From assembly GCA_964200185.2 (NCBI GenBank), contig CAXNAD020000307.1, positions 1 to 22,021 of the forward strand: 22,021 bases of DNA, given 5' to 3'. Shown piece after piece: positions 1 to 12,600 of this stretch. Both the position numbers and the translations under genes were made by a program. The notes beneath the pieces were generated by a model that was not told where the DNA came from, searched no databases, and was given only the letters and a program-made list of their open reading frames with translations. Position 1 is the stretch's first letter, and each line of letters starts with the position of its first letter. The DNA comes from Choristocarpus tenellus KU-1152 (Eukaryota; Phaeophyceae).

Positions 1-81
1 CAACCCCAACACGCCAACAAAACCCCCCCAAAACCCCCACAGGGAAAAAGGGGTCCCGAATGTACAGCCAACCCCCCCCCC

Positions 82-103
82 CCCCCCCAGATACGTTGAG
101 CCT
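82..103. repeat. left arm of window-spanning inverted repeat
   Basis: Seven Cs plus AGATACGTTGAGCCT, part of a 17-C run (72-88). It is repeated exactly, inverted, at 21927-21948. Weaker similarity continues outward: GGGTCCCGAATG (51-62) matches the inverse of CATTCGGGCCC at 21975-21985. Confidence 0.85.
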
Positions 104-221
104 TTGATAGGAAGAACCTGTCATACCATTTCACCAGCACCACTAAATTTCCAACAGAGGTTTACATGTGGAGTTTTTTTTGGAACGGTAACATAGTCTG
201 ATAAATCTTGACAACCTGTGC

Positions 222-328
222 CACTTGCGGTCCGCCCAATACGAACAAAGATCAAGTCGCATTCGAAACATTGAAATCATTGTAGTGTAGTGCACCAAAA
301 ACGATGCTCTCTTGTGATTGTGGAGCCT
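222..328 (-). CDS. possible exon 24 (low confidence)
   Basis: A basic, Tyr/Arg-rich open frame continues here (LHNHKRASFLVHYTTM, then KWHRLSRFIRLCYR) after a TTTTCGCAG acceptor at 341-340. That acceptor is out of phase with exon 23. Only an AAG 11 nt further (exon start 328) is in phase 0. A donor CACAG|GTTGTC could end it near 222. It resembles the IQ helices only loosely. Confidence 0.28.
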
Positions 329-487
329 CTTCACTTTGCCTGCGAAAATAGAATGGCTTCATTGGAGAGGCAGTTGCCACGAAGAGTGTGCAGTACACAG
401 CTCCAGACACTGCTCCAGCCCCAAGATCGTAACAGTCCCGTCTTAATATATTTCCAGTGGATGCTCCTACAATATTTCCCCTCTTAC

Positions 488-656
488 AATGTTTATGGCG
501 TAGGTGCGAATGGCCCTTGTGATGACACATGCAGATTTGTGAGCCAGAAGGAGCTCTCGGACCTCTCCATGCCTTGCAAGGTGACCCCTAACAATCCGCT
601 GAATAGTAATGGCATTCAAAGTGTACATGCGTGCCAATTTGATGGTGAAGATATGC
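488..656 (-). CDS. exon 23: IQ motifs
   Basis: 169 nt, phase 2 in and 0 out. The junction gives KIQMAARRHIFTIK. It then has TIQRIVRGHLARH, a canonical IQ motif, and a weaker CVITRAIRTYAI. The acceptor is TGAATGATAG and the donor AACATT|GTAAGA. A 156-codon plus-strand frame runs antisense over this exon and is taken as its shadow. Confidence 0.9.
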
Positions 657-3600
657 CTATCATTCAGGGAGTTAGTTGGAGCGTAACAGTGATTGTCAGG
701 GTGTGTGCGGACTGTCTTACTGTATCAAAAATAAAAGTGTATTGCGGAGTAGATGAATGAAAGTATCTTAGAGGGTACGAGTTTTGCCCTGTTTGTTCAT
801 TTGGGGCTTGGCTTCCCATGGTTTTTTTTAATGACATTTTCCTACTCGGATATGTTTCGGAGTAGGTAAAATTTATACGTTATGAAAAGGTGAGTCTGGA
901 ACAAGGATATTGACACTTCCTAAAAAACACGATAGTCAAAATTACATCAAAATCAGAACATTGGATTTTGGCCCCCAAATGGACGCGGCTCTACCCTCTA
1001 AGATACTTTGGCTCAGATGGGAATGTTATTGCTGATCCGCATTGGATAGACAATGTAAGTGTGGAGACTTCGGTTGGGAGTCACAACAACATATTCTTCA
1101 TAGTAGTGGTAGAGGATAGAGTACAGAAAAAAGAATCACTAAAGATGGAAGAGAATATGCCCACGCCATTTCGCATCAAACCAACACAGTGCATGCGCTA
1201 GAAGCACAAAAGTTTAAGTTGCCACATGAAAAAGAGAAAGAAGATATTAATAGCTCAAATGTACTCGGATCACACCGTACGGTGACCAAGATATTGGGGG
1301 CAATCATATGAAGAAAGTGTAGCTTGTGACCCTATCTGTCTATATACGGGTCTCTAACACGTTCCTGCACAGAGCCCTACCCACTTCAAAAGAATGCACA
1401 CCTCAAGGTAAGGCCTCGAGGTGTGTTCCTTTTTAGGGTTGTGGCATGCTGAAATGAAGACTATATTACCAGTGTACTATGTAAGGTATTTTGTAACCTC
1501 CATATAGAGGATCTGAAGGAGTGTGACCAGTATGCAATAGCGTGTCCAACTAATCATTTCAAAATGATACTCTTTTGTATCTTTTTGAAGGATCATATCA
1601 GAATACGTCTTTCAGTGCTCAGAGGTATTGACCTCACAGAGGATACGGTTCATAATGAATGCCACCAAACGATAGCTGAGGGTTAGATTCCAGAACAGGG
1701 GTGCTGTTTAAACGTCCTGGACAGCAGTAGAGGTGTAACGGTCCTTGTCCTGCAATCTAAGATCACAAACCTTACGGATACATCACAAGACCAGACACCA
1801 GAAAAACCAGACTATTTGTTACATTAGACATCGAAGTAGTTTTATTTTATTTTATTTCTCACAGTACTACAACCATTTTAGCCGAGGATAATGACCATTG
1901 TAGCAGCCCAACTACTATTGCTGCCTGTCTATGATTGTTGTACAACTACATCATTTAGTCATTATATGAAAGGAAGGTAGATTCACTCTACTGCCTGATA
2001 TGTCCTACAGTTTGCTCAAAGCGCATACTTTTTGGTATCTGTAATATTTTGGAAGGATATACAGTGCTTATTTTTTTCAGACTTCCGAGTGTTTTGAGTG
2101 CGCTTGCCTGGCCTGCAGTCCCCTATACAAGCGCTGGATGTCTGAGGCCGCCTTGAACCTTCTCCTCCTCCAAAGGTACCTGCTCACACAAACCGAATTG
2201 TCAATAGGTGTGAGCATTCAGTTCAACAGGGGTAGTGCAGGATGTGAAAAGTGATCCCAGCAGGAAATGCACCATGAGTAAGCAACCTTGCCCACAGAGG
2301 CTTGCTGTCAGGCAGTACAACTTGCTTGAGGCCTTCTCCCAAAACTACACTTGAGGAAACCACAATCATGCAATGAAAAGTTAAGTGCTTGACGGTTCAC
2401 TCATTCAAGCCTGTTGAGGTTCTCTCAGCCAATACTAAGAAGAGAAATAGAAGACAAAACCTTGTCCTAAGCATAGCATCCCCATTCGCTCAAGGAAGCA
2501 CTTTCAACACCCAAGGTTACATTATCCCAGCACAACCACCATGACCTGTCCGACATGGAGACTTTCTTTCAGCAGCAGAGTAGTACCAGGATTGAGTGCT
2601 AGATATGATACGAGCCAAAGATTAGTGTTTTAATCAATTGAGTACCGTCCATGATATATCAAGCCAAGAGAGTGCGCTCATTTTGCAACTTACATTATCC
2701 CACCAACTCTGGGATATCTCAACCAGTTGACGGGACACCTACATGCCCTTGGTTCAGGATTGCTGGTCCTAGTTTGTACTAATGACAGAAATGATTGTTG
2801 TGTGCAGCATCACCTCCCCCTGTATTGCAGTGTTCCAAGGTTGTAACTTCTTGACCTACTGCTTAGTTTAACCCATGCACACCTTTCATTTAATCACTGA
2901 CCTCCTTGCAGCCATCTGGATCTTGATGGCATCCTCTGGCCGTGGCAGGCGCCGAATTCCAAGGTAGAATCTTCTCCAACAGCCACGCCTCAAAACCTTC
3001 CGAATTTTCAGCCTTTGAACAAATGTCCGAGCAAAGTGTGCGCGATACTCTCGCTGGGGAAGTTGGAGCATTTGTTTTTTTCGTGTTGTTGATGATAGTG
3101 GCGTAGGGTGAGGTGGAGTGGGATGAAATAGGGCAGGGGTATATAGAAAGGGGTGCACCTCTTAGTACATAGCCTGGGCAGTCCCAATAAATCGGAGAAG
3201 ATTGGTTGTGAATCCGAAAGTCTAGCAAGAGACTCCTTGTTTGAGATTGGGTCGAGCATTTTGTCGCGTGACGGTTTCCTAATTTGTGTAGGGAGGAAGC
3301 ATCAATGGCAATAATCTCTTCCGCAATACCACATACAACTCTGGGTTGTTGAAGGCATGCTGTCAACACAGAGAGGACGAAGAAATTAGGCTTGTCAACT
3401 GCACCCCAATTGGGTTTGAAAAAAACACACTTCCACCTTGGAGTTGGGAAAGGTTGCCATCTACTCAAGTCTCTTGTTGTCATGGCTTCTACTACACATA
3501 TCTAACGTATTTTCTACTTGCCAGCTTGTTCGGGTTGTTTAGGATGTTGCTGTTCCACTAGCCTGCTTCTCAAATTTAAATAGGGAGTATACCAGAGTGG

Positions 3601-6600
3601 TAATCAACCTTAGAGCAGTTGAGAATGTTTTAAAATATGGTAGACAGTTTCGTGCTTCTGCTCCTCGATCTCACCCAACCATACACTATAGATGAACATA
3701 GGAAGGCATATCTTTACTACCCAGTGAATACCACTCGCCTCAGACACATGTAGTCCATTTTATTTTTTCTTGTTATGTTCTATATTACTACAAATGCACT
3801 GTATCTTACTTGACTTCCTCTCCACCCGAACTTGACTCAACACTGTCTACACACATCACCAGATAAACACAAGCGATGCATTGGGTTTATTGTGATGCCT
3901 TGCAAACCTGGATTATTTTTGCTGCCTTTCTGGCCAAAATGAGTTTTTGCAGGCATGCCCGTTTGAAGCTATAACCCTTGACCTTCCTCCACCAGGAAAC
4001 AATACACATTTGCGCATACTCACGAGCAAAGTTGCAGCGAACCACCGCCTTTTCAAGGCGGCAGACATGCCATAACAAACAAAGGGTGGAGATGAATCAC
4101 AGGACAGACCGTAGAGAGAAAGTGGCAGCAGTGAGGGGCAAGGTTGTTGTAGCAAAGCAAACACAAGTAAGAAGAGGAAAGGATAGAAAACAGGTTTGGA
4201 CTTTGGGTTGGTCCTTGGAAAGGATTGGTTTTGGGATCATCCGAAGCAGGGGTGGATGAGTCAGGGGAATATTAAAGGGTAGAGTAGGAGGTGATTCTTT
4301 GAAGCATCAAGGGAAGGTTATGGCTATGCCGACTGGTGTTGTGCACAAACCAATGAAGTTGCAGTGTAGGTTTGGATAACATACAAAAGCAAGCACATCA
4401 TGACTTCTTCCCAGAAGTATGTGGGACAGATTCTCAGAGGGAGAACTCGTCCCAACCGCAGTTGCCTGATGGATGTATTCAAGGTCGATATGTGATGCAC
4501 TAATAGTCAAGTTTCCCAGAGTGAAACCTCCCCCCCCCACACACATGCAGGCGCCCAAGTTTGTCTATTTTCAGAACCTTTCACTTTGCTCTATGCCTCA
4601 AGATCTCTTCAGGGGAAGAGATCCTGACTGCATCCGCTTCATCTGTGGATCAGTAGGACTTGCCTTCACCTCGTATTGCACTAGTCCCCCAAGGACCTTT
4701 TCAGGCAACAAGCATATACTTGACAAGCTGCAACATGTTGAATGCACCACTAAAAAAAGAAGAAGGTCACATTCATTATCAAGAACTCTGGATATCAATG
4801 TATACTTTGGTATGGATACTTTTCGAGCATTAATGAGGTCAGGCCTATACATATATCTTAGTTCAGGAAAAGATTAAGATTCGGGTAATGACATGGGAGC
4901 ATTTCTATATCTAGAAACCACAACTGACCTGCTCTCGTAATCGAACATCTCGGATGAGCCACTTAAAATGATACTGGGAACGCCACAAGATCTGGATGAT
5001 ACAGGCAGACCTCTCTCTCTTCTTTAACTCCAAGGCACGAAAATATGCCAAGATCTTCCATGCACTGTATCCCCTCCATGCCGACTGGATGAGGACTGAA
5101 GCCTGCAAGGGGAGTCAAGGTGTGAGAGGGGAAGGGTATGAGAGAATTGTTGTATGTATATATATATATATATATATCAGGTGACGACAAAGAGAATGTG
5201 GAGGTATTAGATGGTCAAGGTTGAGGCAAGGGGATCGGTAATGAGCTATAGGCCTAGAGCTTCGCCCTTTGCTGTGCGCCTTCAATTTGCAAGTGGGAGG
5301 GTGGCTCAGTGAAAGGAGACGGTGGAGAAGATTTGATTCTGACTGGCACTTGTTGTCTTCTGCAGCATATAGCATCAATCTTGACAAATTCTCTCGCATG
5401 AAGGGTGAGTTTGGGAAACTCCATAAGTAAGCTGAGAACAATTAGCTGGTACGGAGCCAACAATAACAACATAAACAAGAGAGCAGTGACTAGTCAAGAT
5501 GATCTAGCTTTTGAAAGTACGCCACAGGGGTGTGACTTGCTCCTGTGCTCCCGTGTTTCGACAGGGTCTCCCTGGGCTTAGGAAGATGAAAAAAAACATG
5601 AGACTCCCTACATCCTGCCCACCTTGAGAACCCTACCTGGATAAGTTCTTTCTGTATTTACTCACATGGCCACGCTGTAGTCTTCCTCTTATCTGCCACA
5701 GAGAATTGTAACATATTGCCAATGTTGTTGCTGTAGACCAACACCTGTTGGTATACATTAGTATGTTGATAGTATTCATTAATATGTTGTTCAAGATGAG
5801 CCAAATTATCTTAGAGGGTAGAGCCGCGTCCAGTTGGGGGCCAAAATCCAATGTTGCGATTTTGATATAATTTTGACTATCGTTCTTGTTAGAAAGTGTC
5901 AAACTCCATGTTTCAGACACACCTTTTCATGACGTATACATTTTTCCTACTCCTAACCATGTTGGAGTAGGAAAAATACCATAAGAAAGCCCATGGGAAG
6001 CCAAGTTCCAAATGGACAAACAGGGCAAAACTCGCACCCTCTAAGATAAATTCACTCAGATGCGAGGAGGAGAAAGAGCAAGAACAAAATAATGCCACAG
6101 GGAGAGGGGGTAAGATTGTGTAACTGTGGAAGTAGTGTTGGCTACACGGTTTTAAATGGTAGTTCAGGCTTGGATACTTGTGAGCAAAAGCTGTCAATAG
6201 TATTCCAACTGTTCAGTCATCACACGTCCTTAGAGTGAAAGTATCTTAGATGGTAGGAGTTCTGCCCTGTTTGTCCATTTGGGACTTGGATTCCCACAGG
6301 TTTTCTATGATATTTTATCTACTCCGAAATGTTTTGGAGTAGGAAAAGGTGTGTCTGGATCACGGATATTCTCACTTCCTAACAAACATGATAGCCAAAA
6401 TTACATCAAGCTTTCAACATTGGATTTTGGCCGCCAAACGGACTCGGCTCTACCCTCTAAGATACTTTGACTCTTAGTTAATAGTTTACGAACTTATTGC
6501 ATCCCCGAGAGGGATTGGCATCACAATGTACTGCAGAGCGTTACTATGACGAGTATGTGACTAGTGAAGGTAGGGTTAGGGTTAGGGATACAAGACAAGA

Positions 6601-9600
6601 AGGAACTACTAGTGGAAAGAGGAGATATGCAAAGATAAGAGAAACAACCTGCTTTACCCCTCCCTCGATGGTCTACCCAGCTATACCCTTATACTGTCAA
6701 CTGCTGAGTCACCGTCACTAAAGATCCTCACTTTTGTTCCACCAGCTTCTAAGTCCTCTACATCTCGATCTCTCCCTGCCCAATCTCCACACACCTCAAA
6801 GCATGCTGTCGCCTTCGAAGTCTCTTGGAAAGCCAACCCCAATTGTTGATTGCCTTCAGGTTGTGCCTTCTCAACGCCTTAGCCCTCAAACGTCCCATCC
6901 ACCCTCTCATCACACGCTGCATATTAGTAGATTCAGTCCTGTGGTGAACAGAATCCAAACCCCCGAAAATAAAAAACATGAATATTCAAACTTGTTGTTT
7001 GTCTGATTCAAACTTGTTGTATCAACAAGGGTGTCTAATGTGCCAAGGAAGGGGTCCTTGATGTATCATATCTTACCTGTCCTTTGAAGTTGAGGAGTTA
7101 CAGAAGGAGTGCCGGCATATCAAAGCAATGAGTGGCATGGCAAGGAGGTTGGAAGTTGAGGGTCCATAGGAACCGTTGAGTGTTAGTCGCAAATATATCA
7201 TACATAGTTAAACTGAGCTGGACTATTACTCCCACTTCTGTTCAACAATACCATCATATTTTCGGAATATTCGGGAAGTGACAGAAAGAGGAAGGAATTT
7301 TATGGAATCAACACCACCAGGGCCTTTGGATTCGAAAAAAAATAAATTATGATGGAGTGTCTGTCTCACAATACCATGAGAAGAAAAAATAGTTGTCACG
7401 CTTATGAACTTGCAATGCAGAGGTTCCTGGAGCCAAAATATTATTCGTCCTTGGCATGTGACAAGCAGCCGCACTGATAATTGTTTTCTTAATGATGCCA
7501 AAGTAGTTTAGACACCTACATCATTTGTTCATTTTTTTATCCCTTCGTCTTTTATGTTTTTGGGGGTGATGGTGTTTCTTCTCCTTCGGGTTCTGTTCCT
7601 TACTTTTCTTTTTTCGGTGTATATTATATTATTTTTTCGCTGGCTTGCTGTCTTTTCTCAAGCAACGTCTACTGCCTTCTTTAGACTACCATTTCAATGA
7701 CGGGTCTGGGATCCCTCAGACTATTGTGACAAGTGCTAAAATAGGAAAGATGCTTCGCAATAATACGGCAAATCGATTTCCGCATGGAGTGAGTGTGATG
7801 ACCAGGTCAATCATGGCTGCCTCACTAGATCAAGCATTACATTGTGGAAACATACTACTAGATGAGAGGAAGGAGTGAAACAAGGGATGGAGGCGAGTGA
7901 CAACAAGACTGCAGGACTCGCCTCTCTCTCTTCAGGCGTTCGAGCTCTTGCTTCGCTTCTGAGCGTAGGATATAGGCCTTCCTCGCCTCCTGGAGGCCCC
8001 TGGCGGCAGCTGCAGTGTTACGGTTCACACCCAGTGTCCCACAGCAAGAATAGGGGAATAATTTGGCCATGCAAGGGAAAACACAATGAAGAAAATGCTA
8101 GAGGAGGAGATGATATTGGCATCAACACTTTTGGTTCGAATTTTAGTCTGTCTAGGTGTATATACCCTTTCGTACGATTAGGACGTTCCCTCTGGGTTGT
8201 CATGGACGTCATTTTAGAAGATGTAAGTGCTCAGCATGTACTTTGTTCCATATTTATTCTTCTTAATTTAAACCCTTCATTTAACTCATACGGTGTTTGA
8301 AAGGCAGAGGCAACGTGATTGAGCAACCCAGAGGTGTGAGAGTATAGACTAGAAAATGAACAGATCTTGTTGGGGTTGACTACAGTAGGACGTGCCCCAA
8401 CTAGTATTGGTAGCGAGGATATCATGTGGGGCGATGGGGGCAGCACAAGAATATGATCATACACCATCCTATGTCCATTCAGGGAGCAGAGCAGAAGGTG
8501 GTGAATGGTCATGGCATCAATGCTTTATCGCTTACGCTTGAGTGATATGGTGGTGGAGAAGAAGGGAGATTAAAGCCACTTTCAGACATGAGGTCAAGAT
8601 CCTTGCTAAGACTGATCGCAAAACAGTCAACTTGTCTATGTCAAGACCGCACATCGGTGACATAATACACTCTCCCATGGAATTGCCTCTTTAGATCCAT
8701 ACCTACAAGCACCGCTGACATCAAACCTATGAGTGAGGGCTCTGACAATAACCATTGATATGGAAATGCCCCCCAAATGCTCCAACATATGAATTTTCGA
8801 AGATAAGATGAGAGAAGTCAGAGCCTGGGTAATCAACAGGTGGTAGTGTAAGACTGATTTGCCTCGTCGATATGATGAGACCAGTCATGCCATTGCTGGG
8901 AGAGATCTAAAAAGCTGAGTTCACCTCAATGATAACCCGTGCAGCTTTGCTTCCAATGCACACAGCCACAAACAATATGTGTGCTCTCATCCGCCCCTCA
9001 GGTCAATGTATTCTTCCCATCAATGCACCAAAATATAAGCTATTTGCAAGACCTTCATATTTTGTTGCACCTGGAGAAGATAATAGTCGTAACTATTTCA
9101 AGGTTGGACTCTCTCTGCAACCTTTCGCTCTACAGCAATACACTTTCTCCTCCTTCTGTTGATGTCACCTCTCCTCAACACGTTGGTGCCTCTACATCCA
9201 TTTACTCCTCTCCCTTCTGAGGTTGCACACCCTCAACACCTTCTTGTTCTACATGAATATATACAGCACCCCTTCCCCCACCCCACAATGTTACCTCTCC
9301 TTGACACATTGGTGCCTCTACATCCATTTAATCCTCTCCCTTCTGAGGTTGCACACCCTCAACACCTTTCTGTTCTACATGAATATATACAGCACCCCTT
9401 CCTCTCCCCACGACTGTGCCCCCCTCACGATTGCTCTCTCAAGCTTCTTCCCTTATAATATAAGTAGAGCTTCGCGTTCTACTCTGCCCCTGCCCCCCAT
9501 GCTCTTTCCTTACCTTCCTTGGCCTTAAGCGCCTGCTCACGTTTCCAGTTCATTCGTCCTAGGCAAATGCCTCCAAACTTGACACGGAGGATAGTAGCCG

Positions 9601-12600
9601 CTCTCTTCTGCACTTTAATAGCCCTGGCAAGGCGTTGGCGCTCGAGGAACCCTCTGCACAAACGTTGGGCTACAATAGCGGCGGCTGTTGACTCCACTCG
9701 TTCCTGCTCACAAGTCCAAGAGATGGTGGAAAATTGAAGGCTGATACATCAAGAGAGCACTTTTCTCTGTCTGTTTCCCACTTTGTTCATTACTCTTGTT
9801 CTATTTTCAACTAATTTTGAAAATGGGGCTCATGGGTTGCACCTCCAATGCAGTAGTAGCACATGGATCACTCCTGCCCAAAGTACCTGCACATATGCAT
9901 TGTACACTTGGCATGCCACAGGACAAGGTTGAAGCACATGAGTGCCTTCATCTCTCATTGCCATTGGAAGGCGATTCGCAGCTGTCTGCAACCTGGTGCC
10001 CCTGATCTATCAAGGCCCAGAAGAGAAAAGTGGAGGTATTCAGTTGTGGCGATGGATACAGTGGTTTGAGGACAGGTAGAGGAATCCGGGTAGGGGGTGG
10101 GATGGGAGGGGATGGTGCCTTGAGCTTGTGGATGGAAGTATCACCAATGGATTGGAAGTGATCAAGGCAAATCTTTGGTGCCATGTGAGGTTTTTATAAT
10201 TGAATTTTTCCACAGAGGAGTAATGTCAATACAACAGGAACAGTAGTGGCAGTTGTTGTACCAACAACAGCAGCACAGGTATATAAATTGGTAGAGAAGA
10301 AGACTTAAAAGAAAGGGACATGGCGACATTGGGAGCACAGCCTGGATCAACAGACGAGTTAATATGGTACAACCATTCAACAGGATGTATTGTCTGGTCA
10401 ATATCCTGGCCCATCAATCTTGGCGCAGTAGTTCCTATGATACTGCCATGCCCTTGCTGCTTTGCCTTGCTTATACCTTGAGTGCAGGGTAGTGAGAAGG
10501 TTTTCTATTATTGTAGTATCAAAAGGAAGGGAGCACCACTTGAACTTAAGGTTAAATATTGCGCTACTCCAACTTGAGAATTGCACATCCAATTTAAACA
10601 GATTGCTTGTGTTGTTCCACTATTATGATCTACCATTGCCAAAGTTAAAGAAAACTAAATCCAAACAGTATTACACGTAGACGAGCGATAACGCATTGCA
10701 CCTCTTCTCCTACTTCCATTCACAATTGCTTGCTCTGCTCCTGACACACAGATAGTCAACCGCGGATATATGCCACCATCAGGTCGAATGCAGTGTCTGT
10801 ACCAGTTAATATAGCTATTTTAGCAGCTGACTAAATTGACCAATAGGGCACAGGCAGCTGCAGAATCTTTTGGTTGCATGGGGCGAACAAGGTGGCAAGT
10901 GTTTAATGTGTGCCTCAAGACAAGGACCAGGCTTAGAATATCTACACTGTTTTTCACCACAGATTTCAGACTGCTCCTACCATTTTGACCCAAAGCATTT
11001 CAGAGGGTAGACGATTACCTCTATTTGTCTGTTCAGGGCTTGGCTTCCCACGGGTTTTTTATGCCCACTTTTTGTTTTCCTGTGAACATAGTTACATACT
11101 CCGAAACATTTTGAATATACACAACTATGAAAGGTGTGTCCGGAGCAAGGATATTGACACTTGCTAGCCAACACGATAGCCAAAATTACATCAAAATCGC
11201 AACATTAGATTCATGACCCCGAACGAATGGACGTGGCCCTACCCTCTGAAGTGCTTTGGATCTTTGCCTCAGGAGTATGATTATTATTGCCATTGGAGGG
11301 AGGCTGGGACTGGTAATAGGGGTTACACGGCACCTGTGATATGCCCTTGATATTGAGGTGCTGCAAGTGACGGCAGGAGTTCTCCATCACTCCAATCATA
11401 GCCTGGAGTTCAAGAGGACAGTTTTTGGAGATGGAGGTCACATCAACTCCATTGTGGATCATTTAAGGGTGAGATGGATATTTTAAAAATATTGTGAGTA
11501 ATAAAGTTGCAAGTTACAGTGGGAGGGAAAATAGCGACTTGGAAAACAAAAGCATTGATGGGAAAAATGATCGTGCTTTTAAGAATAGTGACGATTAGGG
11601 AAATGTGATATCACAAAATGCAAAAAAGATTGAGGAAGTGGTGGGTATAGTATGATCTTGAAAATTAATACCAATAGAGCAATGTCATTATATAGCACTG
11701 AGGCAATGAGATGCAATTGCCATGCAGTCTTTCTCTCCCCCTCAGTGCTGGTACTGCTCAGAGGGGACAGGAAGAGGACCAATGACAAGTGATGTCTACA
11801 TGTACTAGCACCCAGTTCGTACGCAGAAAAATATATTAATTTGGGATGAGTATGTCTATAGTACCCCAGGGTACTTCCAAGAGTAACTCAAAAAAGATAA
11901 AAGCTTTTGGGGGTGCAAGGAAGGATTACATCAGGAATAAGAAGGGTTCAAAGAGGATTGAGCTCTCTACCTGAAAGCAATGCTGTCATACATGGTCGTT
12001 AGGAGAGTGAAAGTATCTTTGAGGGTACGGAATTTGCCCTGTTTGTCCGTTAGGGGCTTGGTTTCCCACGTTTTTTTTAATGATATTTTCCTACACCAAA
12101 ATGTTTCTGATAAAATAAAATGTGTACGTTATGAAAAGGTGTGTGCAGAACAAGGATATGGACACTTCCTAACAAACACAACAGTCAAAATTACGTCAAA
12201 ATCGCAACATTGGATTTTGGACCCCAAATGGACGCGGCTCTACCCTCTAAGATACTTCGACTCAGGACTTATTTCTTACCTCAGTGAGATCGACTGCCCC
12301 CTTGAGATTTATACTGGTGAGGCTAGGGCACCCCAGCAGCATGGCCCGGCACCCATCATCTGTGACCCCCTCACAAGCTCGAAGATTGACAGCCTCAAGA
12401 CCATGGCAATGGCGTCCCAGGGCTATGAGAGCAATGTCTGTCACCTTCCATGTAAGATTACACATTGAGGTTGGGAGCACATACTATGAATATTGCAGGA
12501 GGGGGGAGAATTGGCTGGAGTGGGAAACTCTCAGGGAGAATATGTGTCCAGAGGCAAATACTGGACTGGTAAGTGTGTGAAAATGGTTGTGGACCCGTCT

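Larger units (their letters stand above)
657..2901 (-). other. intron 22
   Basis: 2245 nt, the longest intron. It contains MITE copy 1, the 1397-1425 hairpin and a TTTTA repeat. From about 1020 to 2900 I see no conserved reading frame on either strand. Confidence 0.75.
5745..6794 (-). other. intron 17
   Basis: 1050 nt, nearly half of it MITE: copies 2 and 3 in inverted orientation. Also holds a telomere-like stretch. Confidence 0.75.

Noticed and set aside
290-760. 156-codon plus-strand open frame, the longest on that strand
   Set aside because: It lies antisense to exon 23, whose IQ motifs and splice sites are convincing, runs into MITE copy 1, and shows no motif itself.
968-1201. Plus-strand frame beginning APKWTRLYPLRYF, recurring at 12213-12250 and 17627-17665
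   Set aside because: It comes from the shared right end of the MITE, not from a protein family.
1397-1425. Rho-independent style terminator
   Set aside because: Hairpin shape only; the region is a eukaryotic intron and there is no gene ending there.
2886-2888. TGA as the end of the gene
   Set aside because: A GTCAGT donor lies just before it and exon 23 restores the frame and an IQ motif.
9159-9528. Overlapping plus-strand frames with repeated peptides
   Set aside because: The repetition is explained by the 126-bp tandem DNA duplication; no start context, splice support or motif.
10398-10592. Basic minus-strand frame as a further IQ exon between exons 14 and 15
   Set aside because: No IQ match, needs phase 2 where phase 0 is available, and exons 14 and 15 already join in phase.
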